NCBI GenBank assembly: GCA_946408125.1
Contig: CAMJQW010000001.1
Location: forward strand, 62,001 to 126,000
Length of the DNA: 64,000 bases
Direction: 5' to 3'
From: an uncultured Fibrobacter sp.
GTDB lineage: Bacteria; Fibrobacterota; Fibrobacteria; Fibrobacterales; Fibrobacteraceae
The position numbers were made by a program, and so were the translations under genes. The notes beneath the pieces are model-generated. The model worked only from the letters and a program-made list of their open reading frames with translations. It searched no databases and had not been told where the DNA came from. Positions 30,893-39,728 of this stretch are shown one piece after another. How positions within the stretch are numbered: the first letter of the stretch is position 1; each line of letters begins with the position of its first letter.

Positions 30893-33670
30893 TTATGCCT
30901 TGCGCTTGCGGATGGCCGCGAATGCGGCGAGTGCGATCAGCAGGATTCCCGCGATGAGCGAGACTTTTGCGCAGGCGTGGAGCGGCTTGCTTCTGTATTC
31001 CATGCGGACTTCGGATTTGCCCTTGGGAATTTCGACGGCGCGGAGCGTTCCGAATGCCTTGTAGACTTTCGCGGGAGCGCCGTTGACGGTTGCTGTCCAA
31101 TAGGGATGGTAGTTGCCCGCGACAACCATGAATCCTGCGCGGTCGCTTTCGACATTGAATACCTGCGTATCCATCTTGGGGCTTTCGACAAGCTTCGCGA
31201 ATCCCTGGATGGGTCCTTCGGCGGCGACGCTTCCTTTGCCGTCGAAGGACGGCGCTTCGGAGAGGATCACCTTTTCGCGGTAGAAGAACTTGCCCGGTTC
31301 GTCAGCATATTCAGATACGGGAGCCTGAGCGACAGCGGCATTATTTGTTGCGGCACTATCTGCCGTGGCAGTACTATCTGTTGCTGCGGTGGACGAATCG
31401 GCAACCGACTCGACTACGGGCTCGGCCGCTTTCGGCTTGCGGATGGCCGCTTGCGTCTGGAGGGTCCTGATGGCGGCATCGTCATCCATCACGACGGCTT
31501 CGCCGTACAGGTAAGCTTCGCCCATGGCCGTCTGGATAGGCATGAACGTGGTTCCCTGACGGCCATCGAAGATGATGGCGCCGATGTTCATGAGATCGAG
31601 GAACGGGTGTGCCGCTTCGGGATCATTGACGTTTATCAGGTAGTTTTCGTTCTGCTGTCCGCCGCGGAACTTGCGGTAGGTGGCAAGTTCGTTGTCGTGA
31701 ATGCCTGCCGCATTGCGCATGTGGTATTGCGGGAATACGTTTCCGGCCAGCGCGGGAGCCCTGGAAAGCGAGAGAACGCGCGGGGTATTGATGGAATCGC
31801 CCTTGAACGGAGCCTTGATGGCGGCTACGATGGGATTGGCCGGCTGGATGTAATCCTTTTCGGCTACATTCTGGATGAATGCTCCGTTGATGAAGAAGAG
31901 TTCTATTCCTGCGGCGAGGGCGAGGATGCCCACCTTCGCGGGGGTTGCTCCCTTCCACTTGAAAACAGCGAAGGTGGCAGCCATGATTACGAGGATCAAG
32001 ATGAATCCGGGAATGACCTTGCCTGCGGTCGCGTTCATCGTGACTACGTCAAGCGGCTTGAAGTAAGGCGCCGTAACGGGATCGTTCAGCAGGTTCTGCC
32101 CGCTCATCAGGAACAGCCCGATAAAGACGGCCCCGACGAGGATGCAGGCTTGTGCGACCCGGGGTGTCCCGGGGAGCTTCTGCGTAATCGAATCAATAAA
32201 GTTTGCCATGTTAAGGGGCTTGCCCTGATCATCGACGCTCATGATGCCGAGGCAGGCAATCGCGTAGAGGATGGTGACCACGAGACCGAAAGCACCCGTG
32301 AAGAGTGTCCAGTTGTAGCGGGCGACTACACCGAGCAAAAGCAGGATGGCGAACATGAACGCACCGTGCATCAGCGCGCGATGTTCCTTGACCGCGTTGG
32401 CGCCATTGTCGGCGAGACTTTTCACGACAGGAGCGGCCATCATCACGAGCAGGAGCGGCAACCAGAACATCGACATTCCGGGAGCGCGGAAACTCTTGGC
32501 GCCGGGAAGGATGTTGTACCACACCTTGAACAGCGGAGAGTGTACGCCCATGCCGTAGCTGAGCGCAACGACGGCTCCGAGTGCCCAGAAGCAGGCCCAA
32601 CGACGCTTGCCCGGGAGGAACAGACAGAGGAATCCGAGGAACGTGAGGAGCGCGCCCGCGTTATTGTGGTCCAGCTTGAAGCTGTTGTGGCCCCAGTAGA
32701 ACGGACTTCCTTGGGCTCCCGCTTCCTTCATGGCGCGGTATTCCTGCATATCGATGTTGACGAAGGAACTGCCGTTGAGGTTGTTAGTCTTTTCGTCCTG
32801 TTCGTAGACGTCGACGCCGATGAATCCGGGCAGGAGCATCTGCATCAATTCTTCCTGATGCAGACACCAGCTGGTGGCGTGGCCGTAATTGGTGTGGTCG
32901 TCTTCGCCACGCACGGATTGCGTCGTGGTGTAGAGGTAAGACGGAACAACCTGGAAACAGCTGATGGCAAGTCCGAAGGCGAGGCCCGCAGCGGCAAGCC
33001 CGATGCGCCTGCCGCGCGTCTTGAGTCCATCGCAGTGGAACGCGACTTCGTACAGGACGTAGAATCCGGCGCCCCAGAGGAACAGGTAGGTGAGCTGCAG
33101 GTGGCTTCCGAGAATCATCCAGGCGATGCTGAGCGCAAGGACGACCATATAGGGAATGCTTGCTTCGCGTACGATTTTCCGGATGGCGAGCAGGGCGAGC
33201 GGCGCGATGGCGAAAACCATCATCTTTCCGTCGTGACCGCCGTAGATATAGGTGAAATATTCCGGTGAGAAAGCATAGAGGAATCCGAGCAGCGCGCCCC
33301 ACCAGCGGTTTCCGGTAAGGTTCCAGGCAAGGAGCATCGCGCTCATGAAGGCGACCCAAATCGTCAAGATGAACTTGATGCCCACGGCGCGGGCAGGGTC
33401 GGTCAGGAACTGGACGGAAACGAGCGGGTGATAGGCATCGGCGAAAAGGGCGTCGATGGTCGGTACGCCGCCGAGACGGCTGTCGTCCCATTCCGTGAGG
33501 ATTACGTCTTGGGCGCGGAGGATGCGGCTGCCGATACCGTTCAGCTGGTCGCTATTGAGCATCAGCTGATTCGAATCGAAGGCGAATTCGCGGAAGACGG
33601 TTAAAAGAAGGGCCATGAACACGATTGACATGGCCGCGAAAAAGACGGATTTCTTATTTAAAAAGTTCAT
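30893..33670 (-). CDS. YfhO-family polytopic membrane protein
   Basis: A 925-residue membrane protein with about a dozen transmembrane segments and a large exported C-terminal domain (about 640-890), closed by a final membrane segment and a basic tail. The arrangement and motifs near the N-terminus (WDDSRLGGVPTIDALFADAYHP, then YAFSPEYFTYIYGGHDGKM) fit the YfhO family, GT-C-like enzymes linked to transfer of sugars from lipid carriers onto cell-wall polymers or proteins. The exported loop carries a long alanine/threonine/serine tract (about 735-790), probably a linker. It follows the 36-residue membrane peptide gene, with 23 nt between them. Confidence 0.85.
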   Translation of the reverse strand: MNFLNKKSVFFAAMSIVFMALLLTVFREFAFDSNQLMLNSDQLNGIGSRILRAQDVILTEWDDSRLGGVPTIDALFADAYHPLVSVQFLTDPARAVGIKFILTIWVAFMSAMLLAWNLTGNRWWGALLGFLYAFSPEYFTYIYGGHDGKMMVFAIAPLALLAIRKIVREASIPYMVVLALSIAWMILGSHLQLTYLFLWGAGFYVLYEVAFHCDGLKTRGRRIGLAAAGLAFGLAISCFQVVPSYLYTTTQSVRGEDDHTNYGHATSWCLHQEELMQMLLPGFIGVDVYEQDEKTNNLNGSSFVNIDMQEYRAMKEAGAQGSPFYWGHNSFKLDHNNAGALLTFLGFLCLFLPGKRRWACFWALGAVVALSYGMGVHSPLFKVWYNILPGAKSFRAPGMSMFWLPLLLVMMAAPVVKSLADNGANAVKEHRALMHGAFMFAILLLLGVVARYNWTLFTGAFGLVVTILYAIACLGIMSVDDQGKPLNMANFIDSITQKLPGTPRVAQACILVGAVFIGLFLMSGQNLLNDPVTAPYFKPLDVVTMNATAGKVIPGFILILVIMAATFAVFKWKGATPAKVGILALAAGIELFFINGAFIQNVAEKDYIQPANPIVAAIKAPFKGDSINTPRVLSLSRAPALAGNVFPQYHMRNAAGIHDNELATYRKFRGGQQNENYLINVNDPEAAHPFLDLMNIGAIIFDGRQGTTFMPIQTAMGEAYLYGEAVVMDDDAAIRTLQTQAAIRKPKAAEPVVESVADSSTAATDSTATADSAATNNAAVAQAPVSEYADEPGKFFYREKVILSEAPSFDGKGSVAAEGPIQGFAKLVESPKMDTQVFNVESDRAGFMVVAGNYHPYWTATVNGAPAKVYKAFGTLRAVEIPKGKSEVRMEYRSKPLHACAKVSLIAGILLIALAAFAAIRKRKA

Positions 33671-33693
33671 GCTTTCAAACGTGGAATCAAAAA

Positions 33694-33804
33694 TTAGTCA
33701 AGGGTGTTTTCGTCGACCTTGTTGTACTTGACGAGACTGTAGATACCGAATGCGGAGATGATGCAGACGGCAGCGATGACGACGTACTTGATGAATTTAG
33801 CCAT
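33694..33804 (-). CDS. 36-residue single-pass membrane peptide
   Basis: A short frame MAKFIKYVVIAAVCIISAFG, then IYSLVKYNKVDENTLD, preceded by AAGGAG at ideal distance. One hydrophobic helix (about 6-25) with a positive N-terminus predicts an inner-membrane peptide with the C-terminus outside. It lies between the ArsR-methyltransferase gene (33 nt upstream) and the YfhO-type gene (23 nt downstream), all on the same strand, so it is probably part of one operon and may assist the YfhO-type protein. Confidence 0.65.
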   Translation of the reverse strand: MAKFIKYVVIAAVCIISAFGIYSLVKYNKVDENTLD

Positions 33805-33836
33805 GGTTGTCTCCTTGGTTTTCTGTTCCTTTAAAA

Positions 33837-34769
33837 TTATTCCTTGACCATAATCATGCAGATGACGGGCAGTTTCTTGTCCACCGCGTTTTCGCTCGGG
33901 ATGATTTCGCTGCTGACAATCTTGCAGTTGAATTCCTTCACGAAGAATTCGAGCTGATTGCGGTCGAAGCCGAGCCAGATGTGCCCGTGGGTCGTGCGGA
34001 AGGATTCTTCCTTGTGCTGGGCGAGGTCGAGCAGCGCGAGGGTGCCACCGGGTTTCAGGATGCGGATGGCTTCCTTGAGGGCGAGTCTCGGGTCGGTAGC
34101 GTGGTGCAGGACCTGGCTCATCAATACGAGGTCGGCATAGTTGGCGGGAAGTCCCGTCTTGATCATGTCGGCCACTTTCGGCGTGATGTTCTTGATGCCC
34201 TTCTGCTTCAGGATTTTCTGGAGCCCGCCGATGACCTTGGGGTCGTAATCCAGCGAGATGACGTTCTTGCAACGGTTCGCAAGCATCAGGGAGAGGTCGC
34301 CGCCTTCGCCGCATCCGATGTCCACGGCGGTTTCGAACGGGACCATCAGGCGGCTGAACAGGCTGATTTGAGCCTTGAGACTTCCGCCGGCCTGGTCAAG
34401 CTTGTGGATCTGGCCCTTGGTCTTGTCGGTGCGTTCCTGGAGCACCTGCTCTGCACGGCAAGAAAGGATGTCCTTGTCTTCGAGAACTCCGTATGCGTCC
34501 CGGATGACGGAAAGTACGCGTGCGCTCATCAGTAAATCTTCGCTCAGGCGGTAGTATGCCTTGATTCCGTCGCGGCGGTCCTTGAGGAGCCCGCAGGCCG
34601 AAAGCTTGGCCAAATGGCGGCTGGCATTGCTCTGGTGAATGTCCAGGATGTCCTTGATTTCGTTGACGGTAAATTCCGCCTGGTCCAGGAGCATCAAAAT
34701 CTTGAGACGCATCTCGTCGGAGATGGCGCCGAACAAATCCATCGTAGGGGTTATCGGTTCGCGGGTCAT
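33837..34769 (-). CDS. ArsR-type regulator fused to a SAM-dependent methyltransferase domain
   Basis: A 310-residue two-domain protein. Residues about 10-90 are an ArsR/SmtB winged helix (FTVNEIKDILDIHQSNASRHLAKLSACGLLKDRRDG) without the cysteine metal site of ArsR. From about 140, a class I methyltransferase fold follows, with motif I AVDIGCGEGGD, the acidic loop LDYDPKVIGG, and the post-motif region LVLMSQVLHHATDPRLALKEAIRILKPGG. This architecture is that of SahR-type regulators, where the methyltransferase-like domain senses S-adenosylhomocysteine to control the methionine cycle. No methionine gene is adjacent, so an active methyltransferase is an alternative. GGAG precedes the ATG. Confidence 0.8.
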   Translation of the reverse strand: MTREPITPTMDLFGAISDEMRLKILMLLDQAEFTVNEIKDILDIHQSNASRHLAKLSACGLLKDRRDGIKAYYRLSEDLLMSARVLSVIRDAYGVLEDKDILSCRAEQVLQERTDKTKGQIHKLDQAGGSLKAQISLFSRLMVPFETAVDIGCGEGGDLSLMLANRCKNVISLDYDPKVIGGLQKILKQKGIKNITPKVADMIKTGLPANYADLVLMSQVLHHATDPRLALKEAIRILKPGGTLALLDLAQHKEESFRTTHGHIWLGFDRNQLEFFVKEFNCKIVSSEIIPSENAVDKKLPVICMIMVKE

Positions 34770-34788
34770 ACTCCATTAATATAATTAT

Positions 34789-34796
34789 TAATTTTT
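34789..34796 (+). promoter_or_regulatory. TAATTTTT -10 box, leaderless GTG start of the PAP2 gene
   Basis: TAATTT followed by exactly 6 nt (TTTGCC) and the GTG at 34801. There is no ribosome site. A TATAAT 9 bp further up is an alternative -10. Confidence 0.4.
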
Positions 34797-34800
34797 TGCC

Positions 34801-35631
34801 GTGCCCTTTAATCCAGTCAAAAAAAGCCTCCGTGCGGGATTATTTCTAGCGTTGTCCGTGTTCTGTGCTACGTCGTATGCGCAGGTCGAGGATAGCCGGC
34901 ATTACGAGCTGTCCTGGCGTCGGGATATGCCCCTGACATTCTTTGCCGCCTTTGCGAGCGTGTACGGAAACTACCGCTATTCGCAGACGGGAGTTCCTGC
35001 CGAAGAGGACGTGTTCTTGCAATCAAGACTGCTTCCGTGGGATAGGCCTGTCGCGGGCCGTTACAACGAGACTGCAGACAAAGTAAGCGATTGGGCAGTG
35101 GTGCTGGGAATCACTCCGTTGGCCCTGGCCGGCTATTCATGGTATGGCGGAGATGCCTCGGGAAAAGATTTTGCGGCGTACACGCTGATGTTTGCGCAGG
35201 CAATCGCCTTGCAGAGCGGTTTTAATTTGCTGATCCGCTCGACGCAGCTGTGGCCACGCCCGTACATATACGCGACCGAAGGCGAAGGTGCCGAAAAGGC
35301 GCGCGAAGCACGTGGAGAAGCCTACGGGAGTTTCTTTAGCGGGCACACGTCCGCGGCATTCACGATAGCCGTCTTCACGGGAGAATGGTTCAGCGAGGTA
35401 TATCCTGCTTCTCCTTATAGGGGCATCGTGTGGGCAAGCTCGCTTTCTGCCGCGGGAATGGTCGGTGCCTTGCGCATTGCCGCGGGCAAGCATTATCCGT
35501 CGGACGTTATTGTCGGAGCCCTTGTCGGGACTGGAATCAGCTTGTCCGTCATTCGCCTGCACCGCGTGAAAAACGAAAGGGTCTCGCTTATCGCGGGACC
35601 CAATACTCTTGGCATATCAGTCCGCTTCTAG
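34801..35631 (+). CDS. PAP2-family phosphatase, exported
   Basis: A 276-residue membrane-associated phosphatase of the PAP2 superfamily, acting on lipid or isoprenoid phosphates or similar esters. A signal peptide (about 1-27, ending SYA) is present. The three active-site motifs are RSTQLWPRP (Arg replacing the usual Lys of KxxxxxxRP), FSGHTSAA with the catalytic histidine, and RIAAGKHYPSD with the nucleophilic histidine and its aspartate. Several hydrophobic helices surround them. The GTG start at 34801 suits a predicted leaderless mRNA. It diverges from the ArsR-methyltransferase gene. Confidence 0.85.
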   Translation: MPFNPVKKSLRAGLFLALSVFCATSYAQVEDSRHYELSWRRDMPLTFFAAFASVYGNYRYSQTGVPAEEDVFLQSRLLPWDRPVAGRYNETADKVSDWAVVLGITPLALAGYSWYGGDASGKDFAAYTLMFAQAIALQSGFNLLIRSTQLWPRPYIYATEGEGAEKAREARGEAYGSFFSGHTSAAFTIAVFTGEWFSEVYPASPYRGIVWASSLSAAGMVGALRIAAGKHYPSDVIVGALVGTGISLSVIRLHRVKNERVSLIAGPNTLGISVRF

Positions 35632-35646
35632 CGGAACATTAAGCGC

Positions 35647-36693
35647 TTACTTGATTGTAGAGGTGAGACGGAAGGCGAGGCCCACGTCGGTCATCTCGTT
35701 TTCGCTGTACACGCTGAACTGCAGCTTGGAAGATCCGACCTTCTTCACCCATGCGACGGTCCATGCCCAGTCGTCATAGGTCTGCTCGGTAACCTGGTAG
35801 AGGTTGTCGCGCCTGTTGATGTATTCCCATTCCACCATGAGGTTGCTCATGAGGGTGTTGAGAATTCCTGCACTCGGAGCGAAGTCGAGGCCGAGGTAGA
35901 ACGGCTGGTAGTATTCACCGGGCTTGTAGTACTTGGATTCAGGTGCGATGTAGTTCTTGGCATCCGGATCGAGTTCGTCATCTTCCTGGGTGTAGACGCA
36001 GGCGTATTCACCGTAAACGCGGAATGCGGGTACCAGGTTGTAGCTGGCGTAGGCCGCAATGCGGTGGGTGAGGTAAGCGGAGTTCTGCACGACGTCGACC
36101 GCATTGCTGCGGTAGGCAACCTTCATTTCGAGCGGGAAGGTGAACTTCATGTCGTCTTCGACGCGGACGTAGCCCTGGTTGGCGTTGCCGTCTTTCGCGG
36201 CGACCATGACGTTCAGGGAGTTCAATCCGTGGATCCAGCCGAGCTCGAGGGCGTTGTGGCTGTAGTCACGCATCCACAGGCCGCGCTTGGTCAGGTCCTT
36301 GTCGACATAGGTACCGTAGTGGGTGGACTGGGACCAGTCTGTCTTCCAGCGACCGATCTTCAGGTTCATCTTGTCGTTTTCGCCAAGGACCCACTTGTAG
36401 TTGACCCAGTAGAGGTCTGCGAGGATCTTGTCAAATTTCTTGCCTTCGATGGTGTTGCCGAATTCCGGGGCGAAGATGCGGAGCATGATCGTTCCGTCGA
36501 GGTTTTCGCTCTTGTACTGTCCACCGACGTTGGCTCTGATCCAGCCGCTGCTGAAGTTGTTGTCTTCGTCAGCGATGGACTTGGTGACCTGTGTCTGGAC
36601 GTTGCCCTTGAGGGCGAAGTCTCCGTCGGCGGCATAGGAGGCACAGACCATGCCTGCAAGAATCAATGCACCAGCTACTTTTGACAGATTCAT
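35647..36693 (-). CDS. Porin-like outer-membrane protein
   Basis: A 348-residue exported protein. Signal peptide MNLSKVAGALILAGMVCASYA is followed by ADGDFALKG. The mature chain is a run of amphipathic strands (GWIRANVGGQYKSENLDGTIMLRIFAPEFG, LADLYWVNYKWVLGENDKMNLKIGRWKTDW), in the style of porins that begin with such a strand pair. It ends VGLAFRLTSTIK, without the classical terminal phenylalanine. It is a plausible solute pore. The -10 box at 36728-36735 overlaps the end of the CAP-domain gene upstream. Confidence 0.75.
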   Translation of the reverse strand: MNLSKVAGALILAGMVCASYAADGDFALKGNVQTQVTKSIADEDNNFSSGWIRANVGGQYKSENLDGTIMLRIFAPEFGNTIEGKKFDKILADLYWVNYKWVLGENDKMNLKIGRWKTDWSQSTHYGTYVDKDLTKRGLWMRDYSHNALELGWIHGLNSLNVMVAAKDGNANQGYVRVEDDMKFTFPLEMKVAYRSNAVDVVQNSAYLTHRIAAYASYNLVPAFRVYGEYACVYTQEDDELDPDAKNYIAPESKYYKPGEYYQPFYLGLDFAPSAGILNTLMSNLMVEWEYINRRDNLYQVTEQTYDDWAWTVAWVKKVGSSKLQFSVYSENEMTDVGLAFRLTSTIK

Positions 36694-36727
36694 TTTTTCC
36701 CCTGCTTTTGTAGGTTATTTGTTATGT

Positions 36728-36735
36728 CAAATATA
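36728..36735 (-). promoter_or_regulatory. TATATTTG -10 box of the porin-like gene
   Basis: An exact TATATTTG on the minus strand. Predicted start is about 36723, giving a 30-nt leader. The likely -35 region falls inside the 3' end of the CAP-domain gene. Confidence 0.5.
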
Positions 36736-36741
36736 CAAACA

Positions 36742-37590
36742 TTAGAAGAAATTTACATTCAGCCAGCCCTTCTTACCATCGGAACTGGTGGCAAAACCGC
36801 ATGCGACTGTCTTGTATTTCGTATTCCGCATGTTCAGGTAATGCCCGATATAGGAGTAATCATCGTCTTTTGCGGGGTCCCTTTCGCCGCTCTCGACGAG
36901 TTTTTTCTCGTCCCACATCATCTGGAGGTAGCGCTTGGCAATGCCGACCGTGTCGATGGTTGCGGATAGGCTTACGTTCGGACCCGTGTTCTGGGCCCAT
37001 TCGCCACAGTCGCCGAAGTGTCCGTGGGGAGAATTCTCCTTGAGGTCATCTGCGGCCTGCTTGTCGGTGCATGCCTGCTTTTCGTCTGCGGCCAGGGTCA
37101 GCGGTTGGGCCCCTTCGGTCTTGCGGTACTCGTTGATGATGTCCAGACACTGGTCGCGCCATCCCTTGCCTTCAGCCGAACCGGAAGATTCAGCGCTGCT
37201 GGATTCGGGTTTTGCTTCGGAGCTCGATGACTTTGCACTGCTGGATTCAGGCTTCGCTTCGGAACTCGAAGACTTTGCGTTGCTGGTGGAATCAATGTCA
37301 TCCTTTGCCCATGTGGTATCGTACTTTACTTCGATAGTATCTGTGATTGTCTTGGAACTGGATGACTTGCTCTCGCTGGATTCTCCCTTCGTTTTGGAAC
37401 TCGAGGATTTTTCGTCGCTGGAGGAATCCACGTCGGTGGAATCATCGGCAAGGCCTTCAGGAATCGGGACGGAAAATTCCCCGTGGCTTACGTTGGTGGT
37501 GCCGGAACCGTCGTCGGAGCAGGCGCTCAGGTAGAACGCCAGCGCGGTTGCCGTGATGGCTACAGATATTTTGCAAATGGCAGATTTCAT
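36742..37590 (-). CDS. CAP/SCP-domain lipoprotein with poly-serine linker
   Basis: A 282-residue lipoprotein (lipobox LSAC, Cys24). Residues about 50-145 form a serine/lysine/glutamate-rich linker with repeated SSSEAKPESSS units. The C-terminal 135 residues are a CAP (CRISP/antigen 5/PR-1) domain: CLDIINEYRKTEGAQPLTLAADEKQACTD, then the HGHFGDCGEWAQN cavity motif, YLQMMWDEKK, and YIGHYLNMRNTKYKTVACGFA. The two histidines and acids of the CAP cavity seem present. Bacterial CAP proteins are exported; their activity is poorly defined. It lies immediately downstream of a TIGR02145 gene (12 nt). Confidence 0.85.
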   Translation of the reverse strand: MKSAICKISVAITATALAFYLSACSDDGSGTTNVSHGEFSVPIPEGLADDSTDVDSSSDEKSSSSKTKGESSESKSSSSKTITDTIEVKYDTTWAKDDIDSTSNAKSSSSEAKPESSSAKSSSSEAKPESSSAESSGSAEGKGWRDQCLDIINEYRKTEGAQPLTLAADEKQACTDKQAADDLKENSPHGHFGDCGEWAQNTGPNVSLSATIDTVGIAKRYLQMMWDEKKLVESGERDPAKDDDYSYIGHYLNMRNTKYKTVACGFATSSDGKKGWLNVNFF

Positions 37591-37602
37591 ATTATGTCCT
37601 TC

Positions 37603-38589
37603 TTATTCCAATTCTGCGACGCACCTGACGTAGAGGCCCTTCTGGACGCTTTCGTCGGTGCGGTTGATATTCTTGCCGGTCCGTCTGAACTCCCAGGAAC
37701 GACCCGTATTCTTCATGATGGACGTGGCAGACCAGTAGTGACCCGTATTCGATTCGGGACAGTATTCGTCCCAGTCCCTGCATCCGCCGACACCCATGTT
37801 GTCCCAGTCGACCTTTTCCCGCTGGAAGTCGCGCCATTCGCCATCATCGGGCAGGTGCCATCCGGGAGGGCATGCCTTCTTCGCTTCGCCGTGGGTGTAG
37901 AACCTTCCGTATTTCTTGCAGAAGAGCGTGTCTTCCAAGAAGCATTGCTTGGCTGTTTGCAGGCTGAACTTGAGGTTCGATGTCATCCAGAGCTTTCCGG
38001 CCTTTTCTTCGACCTTGTATTTCTTGCCGTCTCGCGTGTCCGTCATGATCATGTCGTTCCTGGACACGTTCTTTTCGGCATACAGGTCGCGTTCGCTCAC
38101 GCAGCGGATGGGTACGAGGGCCGATGGCGGAAGGTTCACCTGTTTCACGTTTCCGCGCTTGAGGTCGAACATCATGGCCTGGGTTTCGTATCCGGCGACG
38201 GCGAAGTAGGCGACATCCTTGTTCTTGATTTTCTTGCTGCCTTCCTTCTCGAAGTAACCGCGTGTCTTTCCGGCGAAGTTTTTCACGTTGGGAGTTTTGC
38301 GCGGACCCATGAAGCGGTCCTTCTTGATCTCTTCCCATTCCGTGATGGTCGGGACGTGCGTTCCTTCGGGGCACATGGACTGCCAAATCTTGCTCGGGTA
38401 GTATGCGGATTTTCCGTTTATCTGTGCTTCGGGAGCTTTGAAAGCGAGGTCGCTCGTGAACCAGTTCAACTTTCCACTGGGCATTACATTGTAGTTACGA
38501 CTGTCGCGGGAATCGGCGATGTTGGTAGCAAAAGAAAAATTTGAAAAAATGAAACAGGCCACAGCCAAACGGCCTAATACGCTAGACAT
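37603..38589 (-). CDS. Exported protein with two TIGR02145-type domains
   Basis: A 328-residue exported protein. Its N-terminal segment MSSVLGRLAVACFIFSNFSFA looks like a signal peptide, and since the cysteine is not in a lipobox, it is probably periplasmic or secreted. Residues about 25-165 form a divergent TIGR02145 domain (RDSRNYNV, MCPEGTHVPTITEWEEI, LVPIRC), and about 175-325 a typical one (TDTRDGKKYKVEEKAGKLWMTSNL, ACPPGWHLPDDGEW, HYWSATS, GLYVRCV). There are no serine linkers, unlike the two lipoprotein paralogues in this window. It is probably in an operon with the CAP-domain lipoprotein. Confidence 0.82.
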   Translation of the reverse strand: MSSVLGRLAVACFIFSNFSFATNIADSRDSRNYNVMPSGKLNWFTSDLAFKAPEAQINGKSAYYPSKIWQSMCPEGTHVPTITEWEEIKKDRFMGPRKTPNVKNFAGKTRGYFEKEGSKKIKNKDVAYFAVAGYETQAMMFDLKRGNVKQVNLPPSALVPIRCVSERDLYAEKNVSRNDMIMTDTRDGKKYKVEEKAGKLWMTSNLKFSLQTAKQCFLEDTLFCKKYGRFYTHGEAKKACPPGWHLPDDGEWRDFQREKVDWDNMGVGGCRDWDEYCPESNTGHYWSATSIMKNTGRSWEFRRTGKNINRTDESVQKGLYVRCVAELE

Positions 38590-38630
38590 TCACAACCTCG
38601 GTCAATGTTATAAGAATTGTTTATACATTC

Positions 38631-38638
38631 CAAATATA
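38631..38638 (-). promoter_or_regulatory. TATATTTG -10 box of the TIGR02145/CAP pair
   Basis: An exact TATATTTG on the minus strand. Predicted start is about 38626, giving a leader of about 37 nt. Confidence 0.5.
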
Positions 38639-38721
38639 CAACCAAAAAACGTGATGTGGGAAGTCTTTGTCTTTTTTCGCAAAAAAAATGTTTTTTACAC
38701 GTTTTTTTGTGAAATTTCGTT

Positions 38722-38727
38722 TATATT
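38722..38727 (+). promoter_or_regulatory. TATATT -10 box, leaderless start of the phosphoesterase
   Basis: TATATT followed by exactly 6 nt (TCGTTC) and the ATG at 38734. The predicted first base is the start codon A. Confidence 0.5.
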
Positions 38728-38733
38728 TCGTTC

Positions 38734-39726
38734 ATGTTCCCATCCATAGACTTTATCGGCGATATCCACGGGCATTACGAGGAGCTGCGTCTGCTGCTCA
38801 CGAAGCTCGGTTATGTGGAATCGCAGGGGAGCTTCCGCTATCCGGGACGTACGCGTACCGTGGTGTTTCTCGGAGACTACATCGACCGCGGGAACCAGGC
38901 GCGCGATGTGGTGAACCTGGTGCGGGCCATGCGCGATTCCGGGGATGCGGTTGCCCTGATGGGAAATCATGAATTCAATGCGCTTTGCTTTTGGCACCTG
39001 AATGGAGCGGGAGGTGCGCACGTCATTCACTGCATCCCTGGCGGTTACCTGCGCGAACATTCCTTCAACAAGGTGGCGATACACGCGAAGACGGTCGAAT
39101 GCTACAAGGGCCGCAAGGAAGAATTCCGCGAGATGCTGGAATTCTTCAGGACGTTGCCGTTCTACCTGGAAACGGACCTGTTCCGCGCCCAACACGCCTG
39201 CTTTGACCATGGCGCGGCTGCGAAGCTCGATGCCGAGGGAATACACAGTTTTGCTGACGGAAATTTCGACGATCTGATTGCGCGTGCGAACGACCAGTTC
39301 AACGAGTATGACGATTCGCTCTTCGATCCGATAAACTTTTTCTTGAAGGGCCCTGAGATGGACCTGCCTGACGGGATAACTTTCCGCGATAGCGAGAATG
39401 TCTTGCGCAAGCGGGCGAGGATCCGGTGGTGGATTGACCCGAAAGGCAAAACCTTGCGAGAACTCGCGTTCCAGCCGGGAGTGGAGCTGCCGGCCTGCAA
39501 GGCTCCCGCGGACATATGCGGGCATGATTTCTATGGCGAAGATGAACGACCCGTGTTCTTTGGCCATTATTGGCTTACGGGAATGCCTCAGCTGATCCGC
39601 CATAACGTATGCTGCCTCGATTACAGTGTTGCGGGCTACCGTGGTGACGGGCGTCTTGTCGCTTACCGCTTCGACGGAGAACAGCGCCTGGACGAAAGCA
39701 AGTTCGTGTGGGTGGAGGCAATATAA
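38734..39726 (+). CDS. PPP-type calcineurin-like phosphoesterase
   Basis: A 330-residue metallophosphoesterase of the PPP type (protein phosphatase or diadenosine tetraphosphatase-like). Metal-site motifs are GDIHG (9-13), GDYIDRG (47-53) and GNHE (77-80), with a later histidine in FFGHYWL. A central insertion of about 120 residues (roughly 110-230) is larger than in the Ap4A hydrolases. Substrate is not decidable. Its stop is 2 nt before the ResB-CcsA start, so the genes are probably cotranscribed. Confidence 0.85.
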   Translation: MFPSIDFIGDIHGHYEELRLLLTKLGYVESQGSFRYPGRTRTVVFLGDYIDRGNQARDVVNLVRAMRDSGDAVALMGNHEFNALCFWHLNGAGGAHVIHCIPGGYLREHSFNKVAIHAKTVECYKGRKEEFREMLEFFRTLPFYLETDLFRAQHACFDHGAAAKLDAEGIHSFADGNFDDLIARANDQFNEYDDSLFDPINFFLKGPEMDLPDGITFRDSENVLRKRARIRWWIDPKGKTLRELAFQPGVELPACKAPADICGHDFYGEDERPVFFGHYWLTGMPQLIRHNVCCLDYSVAGYRGDGRLVAYRFDGEQRLDESKFVWVEAI

Positions 39727-39728
39727 AG

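Noticed and set aside
30824-33268. An 814-codon open frame antisense to the YfhO-type gene
   Set aside because: The composition is typical of reverse-strand reading (Gly/Arg/Glu/His rich), it starts inside a terminator, and the minus frame has well-formed membrane helices.
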